Shown here piece after piece: positions 1-7,585 of a DNA stretch of 11,739 bases (the stretch's first letter is position 1; each line of letters begins with the position of its first letter). Below the pieces are notes generated by a model that ran no database searches, had not been told where the DNA came from, and saw only the letters and a program-made list of their open reading frames with translations. The stretch lies in assembly GCA_036939975.1 (NCBI GenBank), contig JALLPB010002727.1, positions 1 through 11,739 of the forward strand, read 5' to 3'. Origin of the DNA: Cyclostephanos tholiformis. Taxonomy: Eukaryota > Bacillariophyta > Thalassiosirophyceae > Thalassiosirales > Thalassiosiraceae. The translations under genes and the position numbers were made by a program.

Positions 1-640
1 GATCTAATAATTGTACGCTAAGATTTGATCAAATTAATTGTTATGACAAATTAGTTTACTAAACTAGATCAACTTGGAATTAGTCCGATGTAATTAATGT
101 TAGATAGATCAAATATTGGGTCTACAGAGGTTCCTCTGGCATTCTTGTTGGTGGTTCTTCTTGTTGAGCAAACGGATCTCTTCGAGCTCACGGGACATCT
201 CTGTCAACCCCCAACCCAAGCGTGTCTGCATCATTGTCGTCATTTTTTTTTATTGAGGCCAGGGCTGTGATGTTGGGGGGGGGTCGTGGTCACAGGCCGG
301 TGTCAGCAATGGCAATCCAAGGGGTTCCGGGGGGTACATTTTGTCATTGGTCGATAATTGGTCAATTGTTGTTCAGAGAGCCAAGAGTGAGAAAATGAGT
401 AGAAGAATGTTTTTATTGCTATTGTGCCATGGGCAGTGAGGGGGTATCTGGTGCCACCTCCACCATTGGTGGTGAGTTGTTGTAGTTGTGACTGATCTGA
501 TCAAAAAGTGCTCATGTGTGCAGATCAATAATATAATTAGTAATACTCATCATTCGTCCACCACCCAGGGTGGGAGGGGGGGGGGATTCCATGGATGACG
601 GGGATGAATTAGATGTCTTTGTTTATATATAGGAGGAGGG
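1..640. other. Non-coding AT-rich flank with homopolymer runs
   Basis: I find no supported gene here. The stretch has a T9 run at 243-251, a G9 run at 275-283 and a G10 run at 576-585. A TATATATA string at 624-631 sits just before the first readable LRR remnant at about 641, so it could be a relic TATA box of that pseudogene, but the match is short and unproven. No RNA gene or clear direct repeat was recognised. Confidence 0.5.
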
Positions 641-1965
641 CTGACTGTTGGTTGCTATCAGCAGAGGAGGAGATTGGTAACCATGCATCTTGTGAATGCG
701 CATATTGTTACATGAGAATTTGATTAACCCTACCGTCAAGACAATAAAGGACTTCGCATTTGAGGGCTGCTCGCAGTTAACGATTGCCATACTAGGCAAG
801 GGGCTGGAGGTGATTTTTTGGAACAGTGCATTTTCTGATTGCACATTGCTGCATGATATATTGATCCACCCCGCCGTCAAGGAGATTAAGAGCAGGGCAT
901 TCCTGCGGTGCTCACAGCTGACATGGGGAGCTGATTTTGATCCCCCACATCGTCAATGCTGTTAAGGGCGGTGCATTCTTCCGGTGCTCGCAGCTGACAA
1001 CTGTAATTCTTGGTGAGGGGCTAGAGGAGATTGGGATGGGGGATGGGGGCATTCGCTGAGTGCACATCGCTCATGTGCTTTTGATCCCTGCAGCCGTAAA
1101 GGCAATAAAATGCTCGGAGCTCACAGTTGACAACTGCTAGAGGTGATTGGACAGGAAGCAATTGCTTAATGCTCATCGCTCATGAGATGAGGATCCCCCA
1201 AGCCATTCAGATGATTAAGAGAGGGGCATTCTTTGGTTGCCCACCAATGACAACTGTGATTCTTGTTGAGGGGCAGGAGAAGATTGGGAAGAAGGCATTT
1301 TACAAATGCACATTGCTCCAATGCATCATCATCCCCCCTTCTGATAGAGCAATTCAATCTATTGCTGGTCAAGTTTGAAAAGTGTGGTGTTCTACGATGA
1401 AATCAAAGACGTGAAAGCAGAGTTGATGTGGGATTGGCGGAGTCATGGGGCTCATAAGAAGTCCCTGAGTACGTATTGCTTTTAGGAAGATGCAATAGTC
1501 CAGAGTGTTTGGGTTGAGTTCGACCAATGAAATGGTAGACTTACATTCATGGAATGCTGATGCTCATTTCTACAATATCTCCAAAGAGAGCGAGTTCATA
1601 TTTTGATTCCATCAATTCCAAGCATTCTGTCTATGAAAATTTGAATGACACTCTCATGTTGTTGGAGCTAGCCATCTGGAAATTGGAAATCACTCAACAA
1701 CTCGACAGGAACAATAACATTCTAACTATTGACATGAAGATTTAATGCCGTACTGATTCACTCTCCATGGTTACTCTTATTGTTCCAAATGTTCTGTCCT
1801 TCCTAACTGATGGTGACGAAGGCAATGATGTTTTTGGTAGTGATGGCGACAATGACGACGACTACAATGATGACGCCGTCAACTAGGATGAGGATGAGGA
1901 CCAAGGCGACAAAGTTGAGGAGGGCAGTGAAGATGAGGATTACTAGGACAAGGTCAAAAACATTG
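641..1965 (+). pseudogene. Decayed BspA-type LRR_5 protein gene, Thalassiosira-type family
   Basis: Three-frame reading shows LRR_5 repeats alternating 'PAVK-IK--AF--CSQLT--ILG' and 'GLE-IG--AF--CT-L' (clear at 696-920, 931-1040, 1091-1130 and 1190-1378). The frame changes at about 920, 1050 and 1130. Beyond the repeats come fragments I recognise from the C-terminal block of large Thalassiosira LRR families: a KSLSTYCF-like segment (about 1460-1485), an IHGML-like segment, YFDSI-SK-SVYE and LLELAIWK (1534-1690), then IVPNVLSFL (about 1777-1805). An Asp/Glu-rich tail follows to about 1965, with in-frame TAG at 1884-1886 and another near 1944. Family members have no established function; BspA-type LRRs usually mediate protein binding. 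With at least five frame breaks and several stops this is a dead copy. Spliced introns could explain one or two breaks but not stops inside the conserved C-terminal segments. The family match is from memory. Confidence 0.75.
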
Positions 1966-2424
1966 TAGAATATGACGTGATCACAGTCATGGGAACCATG
2001 ATTGGATGATGATGTCTAAGCTGGTTATGACAACTAAGACATCAATTGCAGTGATGTGGTTGAAGTTGATGACTTACACATTATGATAATTATGACGACT
2101 GGGTGCATGGGTGAGAAAATGCGATGATTGAGATAACGCATGTAACCTAAGAATGATAATCCCTACTCTTATTAATGATTAGCAGGATAATATTTTGTAA
2201 AGCGCCTGGGGGATAGAAGGATTCTCTTTGCCCCATGAAGATTTTTCACCTAGATGCAGTGGAAATTCCCCCCTGGATATTTTTGGTACAATACTGAAAG
2301 ATGAATCTACCTAGTGTGCGACCGATCGTCGTAAAGCGTGAAAATTGAAAATCTACCACAGGAGGTTTGCTTTCCGCTCGGTCTCGAAAATTACACACTC
2401 CAATCATATACCCATAACTTGTTG
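1966..2424. other. Intergenic region between LRR relic and helicase 3' end
   Basis: No supported gene. Short open frames here are chance: one small plus-strand frame at 2338-2523 overlaps the helicase 3' end and has no recognisable composition. The helicase 3' UTR and poly(A) site must lie here on the minus strand; I see no convincing AATAAA signal. Confidence 0.4.
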
Positions 2425-5400
2425 TTACATGTACTCCTGCGATTGAATCAACATGGCGGCTTCCATCATCATTTTTTGGGCGTCCTTTCCACTTCGTCCT
2501 CCTTGTTTGACCTTTTTATTTGACAACGATCTCGCACTGCCGCTAGACCGACCTGCTCCTGGATTGCTGGCATCGCCCAACAGGCTCAAATAGCGCTCCT
2601 GCTCCGAATAATCATCCATGCCATCCGAGCTGCAAAACGCCAATCGAGAATTTCGTTTCTCTCCCCTCCCAAAACCGGATTGCGCCTTATTGTGAGAAGT
2701 CATTGTGTCGCCCTCGCCTCCATCGACGGTGGCATTGCCGCTCTTGCTATTACTACCCTTGGACACCATCTTGGGGGTTTCCTTCAACGCCAGCGATCTC
2801 GCGATGTGTCCCAAGTGAAGCGCTCTGGCATTGAAAATATGCCGAACGGCCTTCTCCTTCGCGGGATACGCCCTGACAAAGGCCGAGAAGGCCTTGCGCG
2901 CCCCTTCGAGCAACGGCCCAGCAACTGCATCTTTCCGCTTCCTCCGTCGTTGCTTGGGATCTCTCTTGAATTTCTTCTCGATTGAGGTCCTGTAGCTCTC
3001 ATCGTCCTGGACGACACACTCCTCCAATCGGCTCTGAATGGCGTACGTGAATGCCTCGGCCCCGCCATCAGGGAAAGCCTTTCTCCCCAAAGATGCCCTC
3101 GACTGACTCTCTCTCATCACGCCCTTGCACAACGACGCCGCCGCTGACAGGGTCGACGATAGAGACAGTGGGCTGATATCCTTCAGGCCACGCAATTCCA
3201 ATACTTCGATGTACTGCCTCTCCGAGGGGAGCAGAAAGAGCAGAGCGTGACCAGCCTGTCCCGCCCGCGCCGACCTACCAGCTCTATGAACGTAATCCTT
3301 CGTCTCGCATGGAGGGTCGTACTGCACGATCCAATCCAATGAGGGAAAGTTGAGCCCCCGCGCAGCGACATCGGTTGCGAGGAGTATCGCCGATCGCTTA
3401 CGGCCGTTGTCATTAAATGCCCGGAGGGTTGACACACGCTTCTGATGCGGGACGTCGCCGTGCAACTTGTAGATCGAGCACGCCCGCCCGAAGATGCCAG
3501 TACTCTTCTCCGATTCGCCATCGCCTTCGACGTCGCCGTTGTCATCGCGACCATCTTCCTCGTCCTCTTCTCCGAATACGGATCCCATCGACGCGAACAA
3601 GGCGTGGTGATAATCGACGCTATCGCAAGTTGAGAGAAAGACGACGGTCCGTTCACCCCCGGCGACGCGAGCGGCGAGGAATGCGATCAAGGAGGATAGC
3701 CTCAGCTTGGCGCTAACGATCATGTAGAGTTGGGCCAACTGCCGCGGCGCGGCTTTATCCAATTCGTGCGAATTACAGTTGTCGTTCCCAGCATCGTCGT
3801 TTGCTCGCTGTCCCGATGATGAGTGCGGCAGTTCGTCGCTGGCGTCGTAATCGTTGGAAGTCTCGCCGAGTTCCCTCGTCAATGCAGTCGTTCCCATCAT
3901 CACAATCTCATCCCCGCGATCGCCCTTACCGCTGGCGTCGTCGTCGTGCCCCCTCGCCCACATCCACCCCCCGTTGTCCCCCCCCAGCACCCTCCTCGCC
4001 ATCCCCTCAAGCTCTGTCGTGACCGTTGCAGAAACTAGCACACTCCGCCAAGCGTTCCTTGTCGAGCCACCGCAGCACCCGCGAAGGCGCTGCACAATCT
4101 GCTCCACCTGCCCTCCAAGGCCCCCACCATCGAGAAGTCGATCGGCCTCGTCGAGGACCAGCCACTCGAGGCCGCGATTGCGCCTTAGCGACAAAAGCAG
4201 GCTCTCAGTCTTCGTCAGGTGATCGAGTAAGCGTCCAGGCGTGGCGATTAGGATGGTTATACCCCTGCGTAAGCGCGCTTTCTCTGATTTGCGCTTTTCC
4301 CCCCCCGAGAGACAGCCGGGAACTATCCACGGGAAGGACGAACGGCAAAGTCGATCGGCGAACGCGTGCGTTTGCGTCGCCAATTCGCGTGTGGGACAAA
4401 GTAGGACGCATCTTGTGCCCCCCGACTTTCGATCGTCGACGGATCCATCGAGCGAGCGCTCGGGACGGACAAGATGCTGCACTATTGGAAGGAGGTACGA
4501 GAGGGTCTTGCCGCTCCCGGTCTCGCTCTGTACGAACAAGTTCATCTTCCTCCTATCGTCATCGTCGCCGTTGTTTCGTAGCAATAATGCCGCTATGCAA
4601 CGCGATTGGATTATCGTTGGTCGATCCAATTTGAAAGGACCAGAGGTCGACGTAAGCGCCGATACAAGCTTCGGGTGCAGGCCGAGTTTCGAGAATGGGC
4701 AGCCGATCCTTCGAACCAATCCCTTTTTCTCGTTGCATTCATCTTCGCCATCGTTCTCGTTGGCGGGTTCTCCGCTGTCAACGGCGTCTACTCCTTCTCC
4801 TTCTCCTTCTCCTTCATCGTCGTCTTTTTTCCTCTTCCCCCCCCTCCTCTGATCACCGCCCTCGAAAATGTGATCACTCCTCCGACTCGCCTTGATATCC
4901 CTCGACGCCCGTTCGTTCCTGTCCAAATCGCGCGGACGTGCGTGGAATTCGGCCAGATAACGCGTCCGCTGCTCCTCGTTCAGCGACGTTTCCCCCCGAT
5001 GCCGACGAGAGGATGAGGATGCCGCCGTGCAATCCCCCATCGTCGGCGGTCTCGACGTCGTCGGTTGCTGTTGTTGTTGCTGTTGTTGGTGGTGGTGGCG
5101 TTGCTGTTGTTGTGGCCGCTGTTGTTGCTGTCTTTGTTGCTGTTGTTGTTGCTGCTGCTGTCGCTGCTGCTGCTGGCAAGGCTGTCGCGCGGCATCGCTC
5201 GAAAGGGGAGGCGAAGACGATGCCAACGATGAGGATTGTTCATCGGCCATTCTCCCCCCACCAGCCTCCACACGGTCATTCGACGCGAGCTTCCCCTCGC
5301 GGCGCGAGTCCTCGACGATCGCATCGTTGCCATTCGCGCGTCGAGACCGATCGCAGACATCGTCGTCGTTGTTATTTTCGGATGGTAGCGCCGATGACGG

Positions 5401-5781
5401 CGTCCGTGAGATCGCACCTCCCGAAGATGCCGTCGCTAACGACGATGACGACGACGACTTCTCGAAGTTGGTTTTGCTAGAGCGGTATCCCCCGAGCGCC
5501 GCGGCGATGCCGGCCAAAGTCGACGACGACGACGATGACGATGACGATGATGGCTTCTCGAATCCGACGTCCCCGATCATCGTTCCACCCCCACGACCAT
5601 CCCGACCCCTCATACTCCTCTCCTCCTCCTTGGCCAACTTCGCGAGTCGACCCCGCTCTCGTCGCTTGTCGTACTTGGTCTTGCGCTTTTTGTTGCCACC
5701 TCCTCCGCCGCCACGGGAGGAGGAGGGAGAAGGCGCATCGAAGACGAGATTGAGGCCGAGGTCGAGGCCGTCGTCCGCCAT
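2425..5781 (-). CDS. DDX31/DBP7: DEAD-box ATP-dependent RNA helicase, DDX31/Dbp7 type
   Basis: This predicts a nucleolar ATP-dependent RNA helicase acting in 60S ribosome assembly, the known role of Dbp7/DDX31. Numbering from the ATG at 5781 (1118 aa): Q-motif region about 361-395, Walker A TGSGKT with Lys425, Ia PTRELA about 463, Ib TPGR about 514, DEAD 544-547, SAT 584-586, motif V ATDVAARG about 802-809, motif VI HRAGRSAR 832-839. The C-terminal signature FVRAYP...IF-ARALHLGHIARS (about 968-996) is typical of DDX31/Dbp7 and separates it from other DEAD-box families. The N-terminal ~350 residues are low complexity: basic KKRK, two Ser tracts, a Gln tract. The core carries acidic insertions after SAT and before motif V. 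I chose this start because the frame's upstream extension to 5880 has no ATG, the N-terminus MADDGLDLGL is plausible, and context gcaATGg is good (purine -3, G +4). Stop is TAA at 2425-2427. No intron is needed. Confidence 0.9.
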   Translation of the reverse strand: MADDGLDLGLNLVFDAPSPSSSRGGGGGGNKKRKTKYDKRRERGRLAKLAKEEERSMRGRDGRGGGTMIGDVGFEKPSSSSSSSSSSTLAGIAAALGGYRSSKTNFEKSSSSSSLATASSGGAISRTPSSALPSENNNDDDVCDRSRRANGNDAIVEDSRREGKLASNDRVEAGGGRMADEQSSSLASSSPPLSSDAARQPCQQQQRQQQQQQQQQRQQQQRPQQQQRHHHQQQQQQQQPTTSRPPTMGDCTAASSSSRRHRGETSLNEEQRTRYLAEFHARPRDLDRNERASRDIKASRRSDHIFEGGDQRRGGKRKKDDDEGEGEGEGVDAVDSGEPANENDGEDECNEKKGLVRRIGCPFSKLGLHPKLVSALTSTSGPFKLDRPTIIQSRCIAALLLRNNGDDDDRRKMNLFVQSETGSGKTLSYLLPIVQHLVRPERSLDGSVDDRKSGGTRCVLLCPTRELATQTHAFADRLCRSSFPWIVPGCLSGGEKRKSEKARLRRGITILIATPGRLLDHLTKTESLLLSLRRNRGLEWLVLDEADRLLDGGGLGGQVEQIVQRLRGCCGGSTRNAWRSVLVSATVTTELEGMARRVLGGDNGGWMWARGHDDDASGKGDRGDEIVMMGTTALTRELGETSNDYDASDELPHSSSGQRANDDAGNDNCNSHELDKAAPRQLAQLYMIVSAKLRLSSLIAFLAARVAGGERTVVFLSTCDSVDYHHALFASMGSVFGEEDEEDGRDDNGDVEGDGESEKSTGIFGRACSIYKLHGDVPHQKRVSTLRAFNDNGRKRSAILLATDVAARGLNFPSLDWIVQYDPPCETKDYVHRAGRSARAGQAGHALLFLLPSERQYIEVLELRGLKDISPLSLSSTLSAAASLCKGVMRESQSRASLGRKAFPDGGAEAFTYAIQSRLEECVVQDDESYRTSIEKKFKRDPKQRRRKRKDAVAGPLLEGARKAFSAFVRAYPAKEKAVRHIFNARALHLGHIARSLALKETPKMVSKGSNSKSGNATVDGGEGDTMTSHNKAQSGFGRGEKRNSRLAFCSSDGMDDYSEQERYLSLLGDASNPGAGRSSGSARSLSNKKVKQGGRSGKDAQKMMMEAAMLIQSQEYM
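5065..5175 (-). repeat. CAG/CAA tract encoding interrupted poly-Gln in helicase
   Basis: A 37-codon tract contains 29 Gln codons, mixed CAA and CAG, broken by Arg, Pro and a His triplet. It lies in the disordered N-terminal extension of the helicase. Mixed codons and interruptions should make it more length-stable than a pure CAG repeat. Confidence 0.85.
5440..5550 (-). repeat. Two poly-Ser tracts (TCG/TCA repeats) in helicase N-terminus
   Basis: Plus-strand GAC/GAT-type trinucleotide repeats at 5521-5550 and 5440-5457 read on the minus strand as runs of ten and six Ser codons. They flank a short Ala/Gly-rich segment. This is low-complexity coding sequence, not an independent element. Confidence 0.8.
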
Positions 5782-5923
5782 TGCTACGATACACGATGAA
5801 AGGAGTCGGTTTGATGGAGGATTTAATAAGAGAGATGGGGATTTTGATTTTGGTTGGTTGGCCGACTTCTCAGGGATCAAGTCTGGCGACTGGACCTAGG
5901 TTCGTCGTCCCTCGACGGACACA

Positions 5924-5935
5924 CATGACGTCATG
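5924..5935. promoter_or_regulatory. CRE/bZIP-like palindrome upstream of helicase
   Basis: CATGACGTCATG is a perfect 12-bp palindrome containing the TGACGTCA core bound by CREB/ATF-type bZIP factors. It lies about 140 bp upstream of the chosen helicase ATG, a sensible promoter distance. TGACGT elements are reported as CO2/cAMP-responsive in diatoms. A single 8-bp core can occur by chance, so the role is inferred. Confidence 0.35.
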
Positions 5936-6010
5936 ATTGGATACATCCTACTCCTAAGTCCTAACCTAAAATATTCTGATGATGGTAAAGTTTGTGGTGC
6001 CAAAAAACTG

Positions 6011-6107
6011 TAGGGTTTAGTATCCCCAGATACGAACCCGAAACCCGAACCCTAGACTCCCTGGGGACAAAATGTCGCCCCACCGACCATCCTGGTCATC
6101 CCCAGGG
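6011..6107. repeat. Cluster of short inverted repeats near element 3' side
   Basis: TAGGGTT (6011-6017) pairs with AACCCTA (6048-6054), enclosing TATC/GATA (6021-6030) and GAACCC/GAAACCC/GAACCC copies (6034-6052). CCCTGGGGA (6059-6067) pairs perfectly over 9 bp with TCCCCAGGG (6099-6107). CCCCAG/CTGGGG motifs recur at 6024, 6061, 6100 and 6130. This may be part of the terminal repeats of the retrotransposon or a separate small element; the other terminus is outside the window. Confidence 0.45.
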
Positions 6108-6286
6108 GTCAGGGAGAGAGCACCACCCACCTGGGGTGACAGATCAGTGATGGGCCCCGACGGACACCTGTATCAAGTGGGCGCCGGGAAAGCCCATCAC
6201 GATCTGAGCAGCCCACCCGAATCCCTGTCCCCGTAGACGAGACACTGCCCTGATGCGCATACCTGATTGTCCAGCCGTATTTCTCG

Positions 6287-6305
6287 ATCATCATATCATG
6301 ATGAT
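6287..6305. repeat. 8-bp hairpin just 3' of the recombinase stop
   Basis: ATCATCAT (6287-6294), a 3-base spacer, then ATGATGAT (6298-6305) form a perfect 8-bp stem about 33 bp past the recombinase TAG in its transcription direction. It is AT-rich and could be a 3'-end or terminal-repeat structure. No function is established. Confidence 0.4.
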
Positions 6306-6337
6306 GTCATTCAGTGCTGGGTCATCAATGTGAGGAC

Positions 6338-7585
6338 CTAGTCCACATCATAATCGGAAAGGACACATGTGCTCGTTACGTCGTGATATGCATTTCCGTG
6401 AACGTTGACAAATTTGAAATTGCGCTTCATGTTGGTCGTCATTCCCTCCGAGTAACACGCAAGCTGTTCCCGGATGTATTCTTTGAACGTGGCACCGCGC
6501 CATCGACCCATCTTCTGGATCTGCGTGTCGGAGTAACCTGACAGGGCCAGTGCATTCGCGCCTCCGCAACGGAGCGAGTGCGTATCGATCAGGTCAATGG
6601 GTATCCCCCGTGTCTCCGGATATTCCAACAGCGTTGCCGCCACTTTCAGTGCCTTGCTGATGTCTTCCCCGATAACATCATACCGTTTTCCATCCTGATA
6701 AAATGTTGAAAGGAAACTTGTCGGTGGCGCTCCCTGCTCACGAAGATGTATGACGCGCCGCCCGAGCGCCTTGATTGGGCAGTACATCGTCTCCCCATTC
6801 GTTTCCTGATGAACACAAACCCCTTTCCACCCATTTTTCTGGTTGTCCAGCTTCAGAGTTGCGCTGTCAGCGGATAGCACGAGTTGGTATGGTGCCGTTT
6901 TCGGAAGGCACCGCAGTTGGCCCGACCGCGTCCGCTTGAAAAAGGTTACGTCTTCGAGTTTGAACTGTACCGTTTGCTTTGTGTTGTTGCGCTTGCCTTT
7001 GACGGTGTATTCCCCAATGCGGAGGAGGTAGTAGAAAGCAATGAGCGCGAGATCCCCTATTGCTTTTGTGTGGGCTGTGCCAGTTTGGCTGTATCCCATG
7101 TCCACTAACAATTGGGGTACGTCTGATTCGAGGGGAAGCATTTTGCGTGTCGGAGGGTCCTCCTTCGCATATCCGTCAAGTAAAATCTGAAGCGCCGGCA
7201 GGAACTTGTCAGAACCTATGACCTTTGTTGGAGTGTTTCCGACGACCATGGATATCGTCTGCCCAACGGCAGTAATTGCGCCTGTGACTGTTGAAGTCTG
7301 AACTTGTCGCCCTCGTCCATAGAAACCGGTGCGGCATCGTTGGGCGAAGCCCGTGAGGCTTCGGAGTCGTTGTTCGAAAGTTGTTGACTGTAAGTAAGGA
7401 TCGATTCCCATAGGTGCGACGTAGGTTTGCCAATTGCGCCAACGTGCTTCCCTGGCGAGGGAAGTCGCCGCCAATCGTCCAGAACGAAAGGCTGCATCCG
7501 CAAGGCGGAAATCACACGCATAACTGTCCTGTAATTCAGGCGGAAGACTGTCCACGATTGCTGTGCGGGTAGAGGGAAAGTTGAA
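6338..7585 (-). CDS. Tyrosine recombinase of DIRS-like retrotransposon
   Basis: This enzyme would integrate the element's circular cDNA by tyrosine-mediated strand exchange. The open frame runs 415 codons from just after a TAA at 7586-7588 to TAG at 6338-6340. Counting from Val at 7555: a helical core-binding region about 10-130, catalytic Arg179 in YLLRIGE, His326 and Arg329 in THSLR, Trp352 in GRW, and nucleophile Tyr360 in FKEY. The full R-H-R-W-Y set is therefore present. The first in-frame ATG is at 7411 and would cut into the likely core-binding region (ACDFRLADAAF upstream of it reads as real protein). The protein is thus probably made by -1 frameshifting from RT or by non-AUG or internal initiation. 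It overlaps the RT frame by 370 nt, a known arrangement in DIRS elements. Confidence 0.85.
   Translation of the reverse strand, partial: FNFPSTRTAIVDSLPPELQDSYACDFRLADAAFRSGRLAATSLAREARWRNWQTYVAPMGIDPYLQSTTFEQRLRSLTGFAQRCRTGFYGRGRQVQTSTVTGAITAVGQTISMVVGNTPTKVIGSDKFLPALQILLDGYAKEDPPTRKMLPLESDVPQLLVDMGYSQTGTAHTKAIGDLALIAFYYLLRIGEYTVKGKRNNTKQTVQFKLEDVTFFKRTRSGQLRCLPKTAPYQLVLSADSATLKLDNQKNGWKGVCVHQETNGETMYCPIKALGRRVIHLREQGAPPTSFLSTFYQDGKRYDVIGEDISKALKVAATLLEYPETRGIPIDLIDTHSLRCGGANALALSGYSDTQIQKMGRWRGATFKEYIREQLACYSEGMTTNMKRNFKFVNVHGNAYHDVTSTCVLSDYDVD

Larger units (their letters stand above)
5782..6337. other. Helicase 5' region and 3' flank of the mobile element
   Basis: No gene is supported. 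Bases 5782 to about 5935 should hold the helicase 5' UTR and proximal promoter. Bases about 6011-6305 hold several inverted repeats and probably belong to the terminal region of the minus-strand retrotransposon, but I cannot place the junction. A small minus-strand open frame at 6109-6294 has no family resemblance. Confidence 0.5.

Noticed and set aside
4026..4852. Two ~200-codon plus-strand open frames within the helicase
   Set aside because: They lie opposite the conserved helicase motifs, are Arg/Ser/Pro-rich and have no domain; GC-rich DNA leaves few stops on the other strand.
5440..5550. Possible CRISPR or satellite array from GAC/GAT repeats
   Set aside because: These are in-frame Ser codon repeats in a well-supported gene, with no spacer structure.
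5781..5880. N-terminal extension of the helicase frame up to 5880
   Set aside because: The frame is open but contains no ATG upstream of 5781; the first triplet at 5880 is TTG, not a likely eukaryotic start.
5027..5899. Long plus-strand open frame opposite the helicase N-terminus (Cys/Trp and Asp runs)
   Set aside because: It is the antisense of the Gln, Ser and Gly codon repeats; its composition is explained entirely by the trinucleotide repeats and it resembles no protein.
6034..6054. Telomere-like tract (GAACCC/GAAACCC/GAACCC then TAG)
   Set aside because: Only three degenerate units and not a clean CCCTAA array, so I do not call an interstitial telomere; it is kept only as part of the inverted-repeat block.
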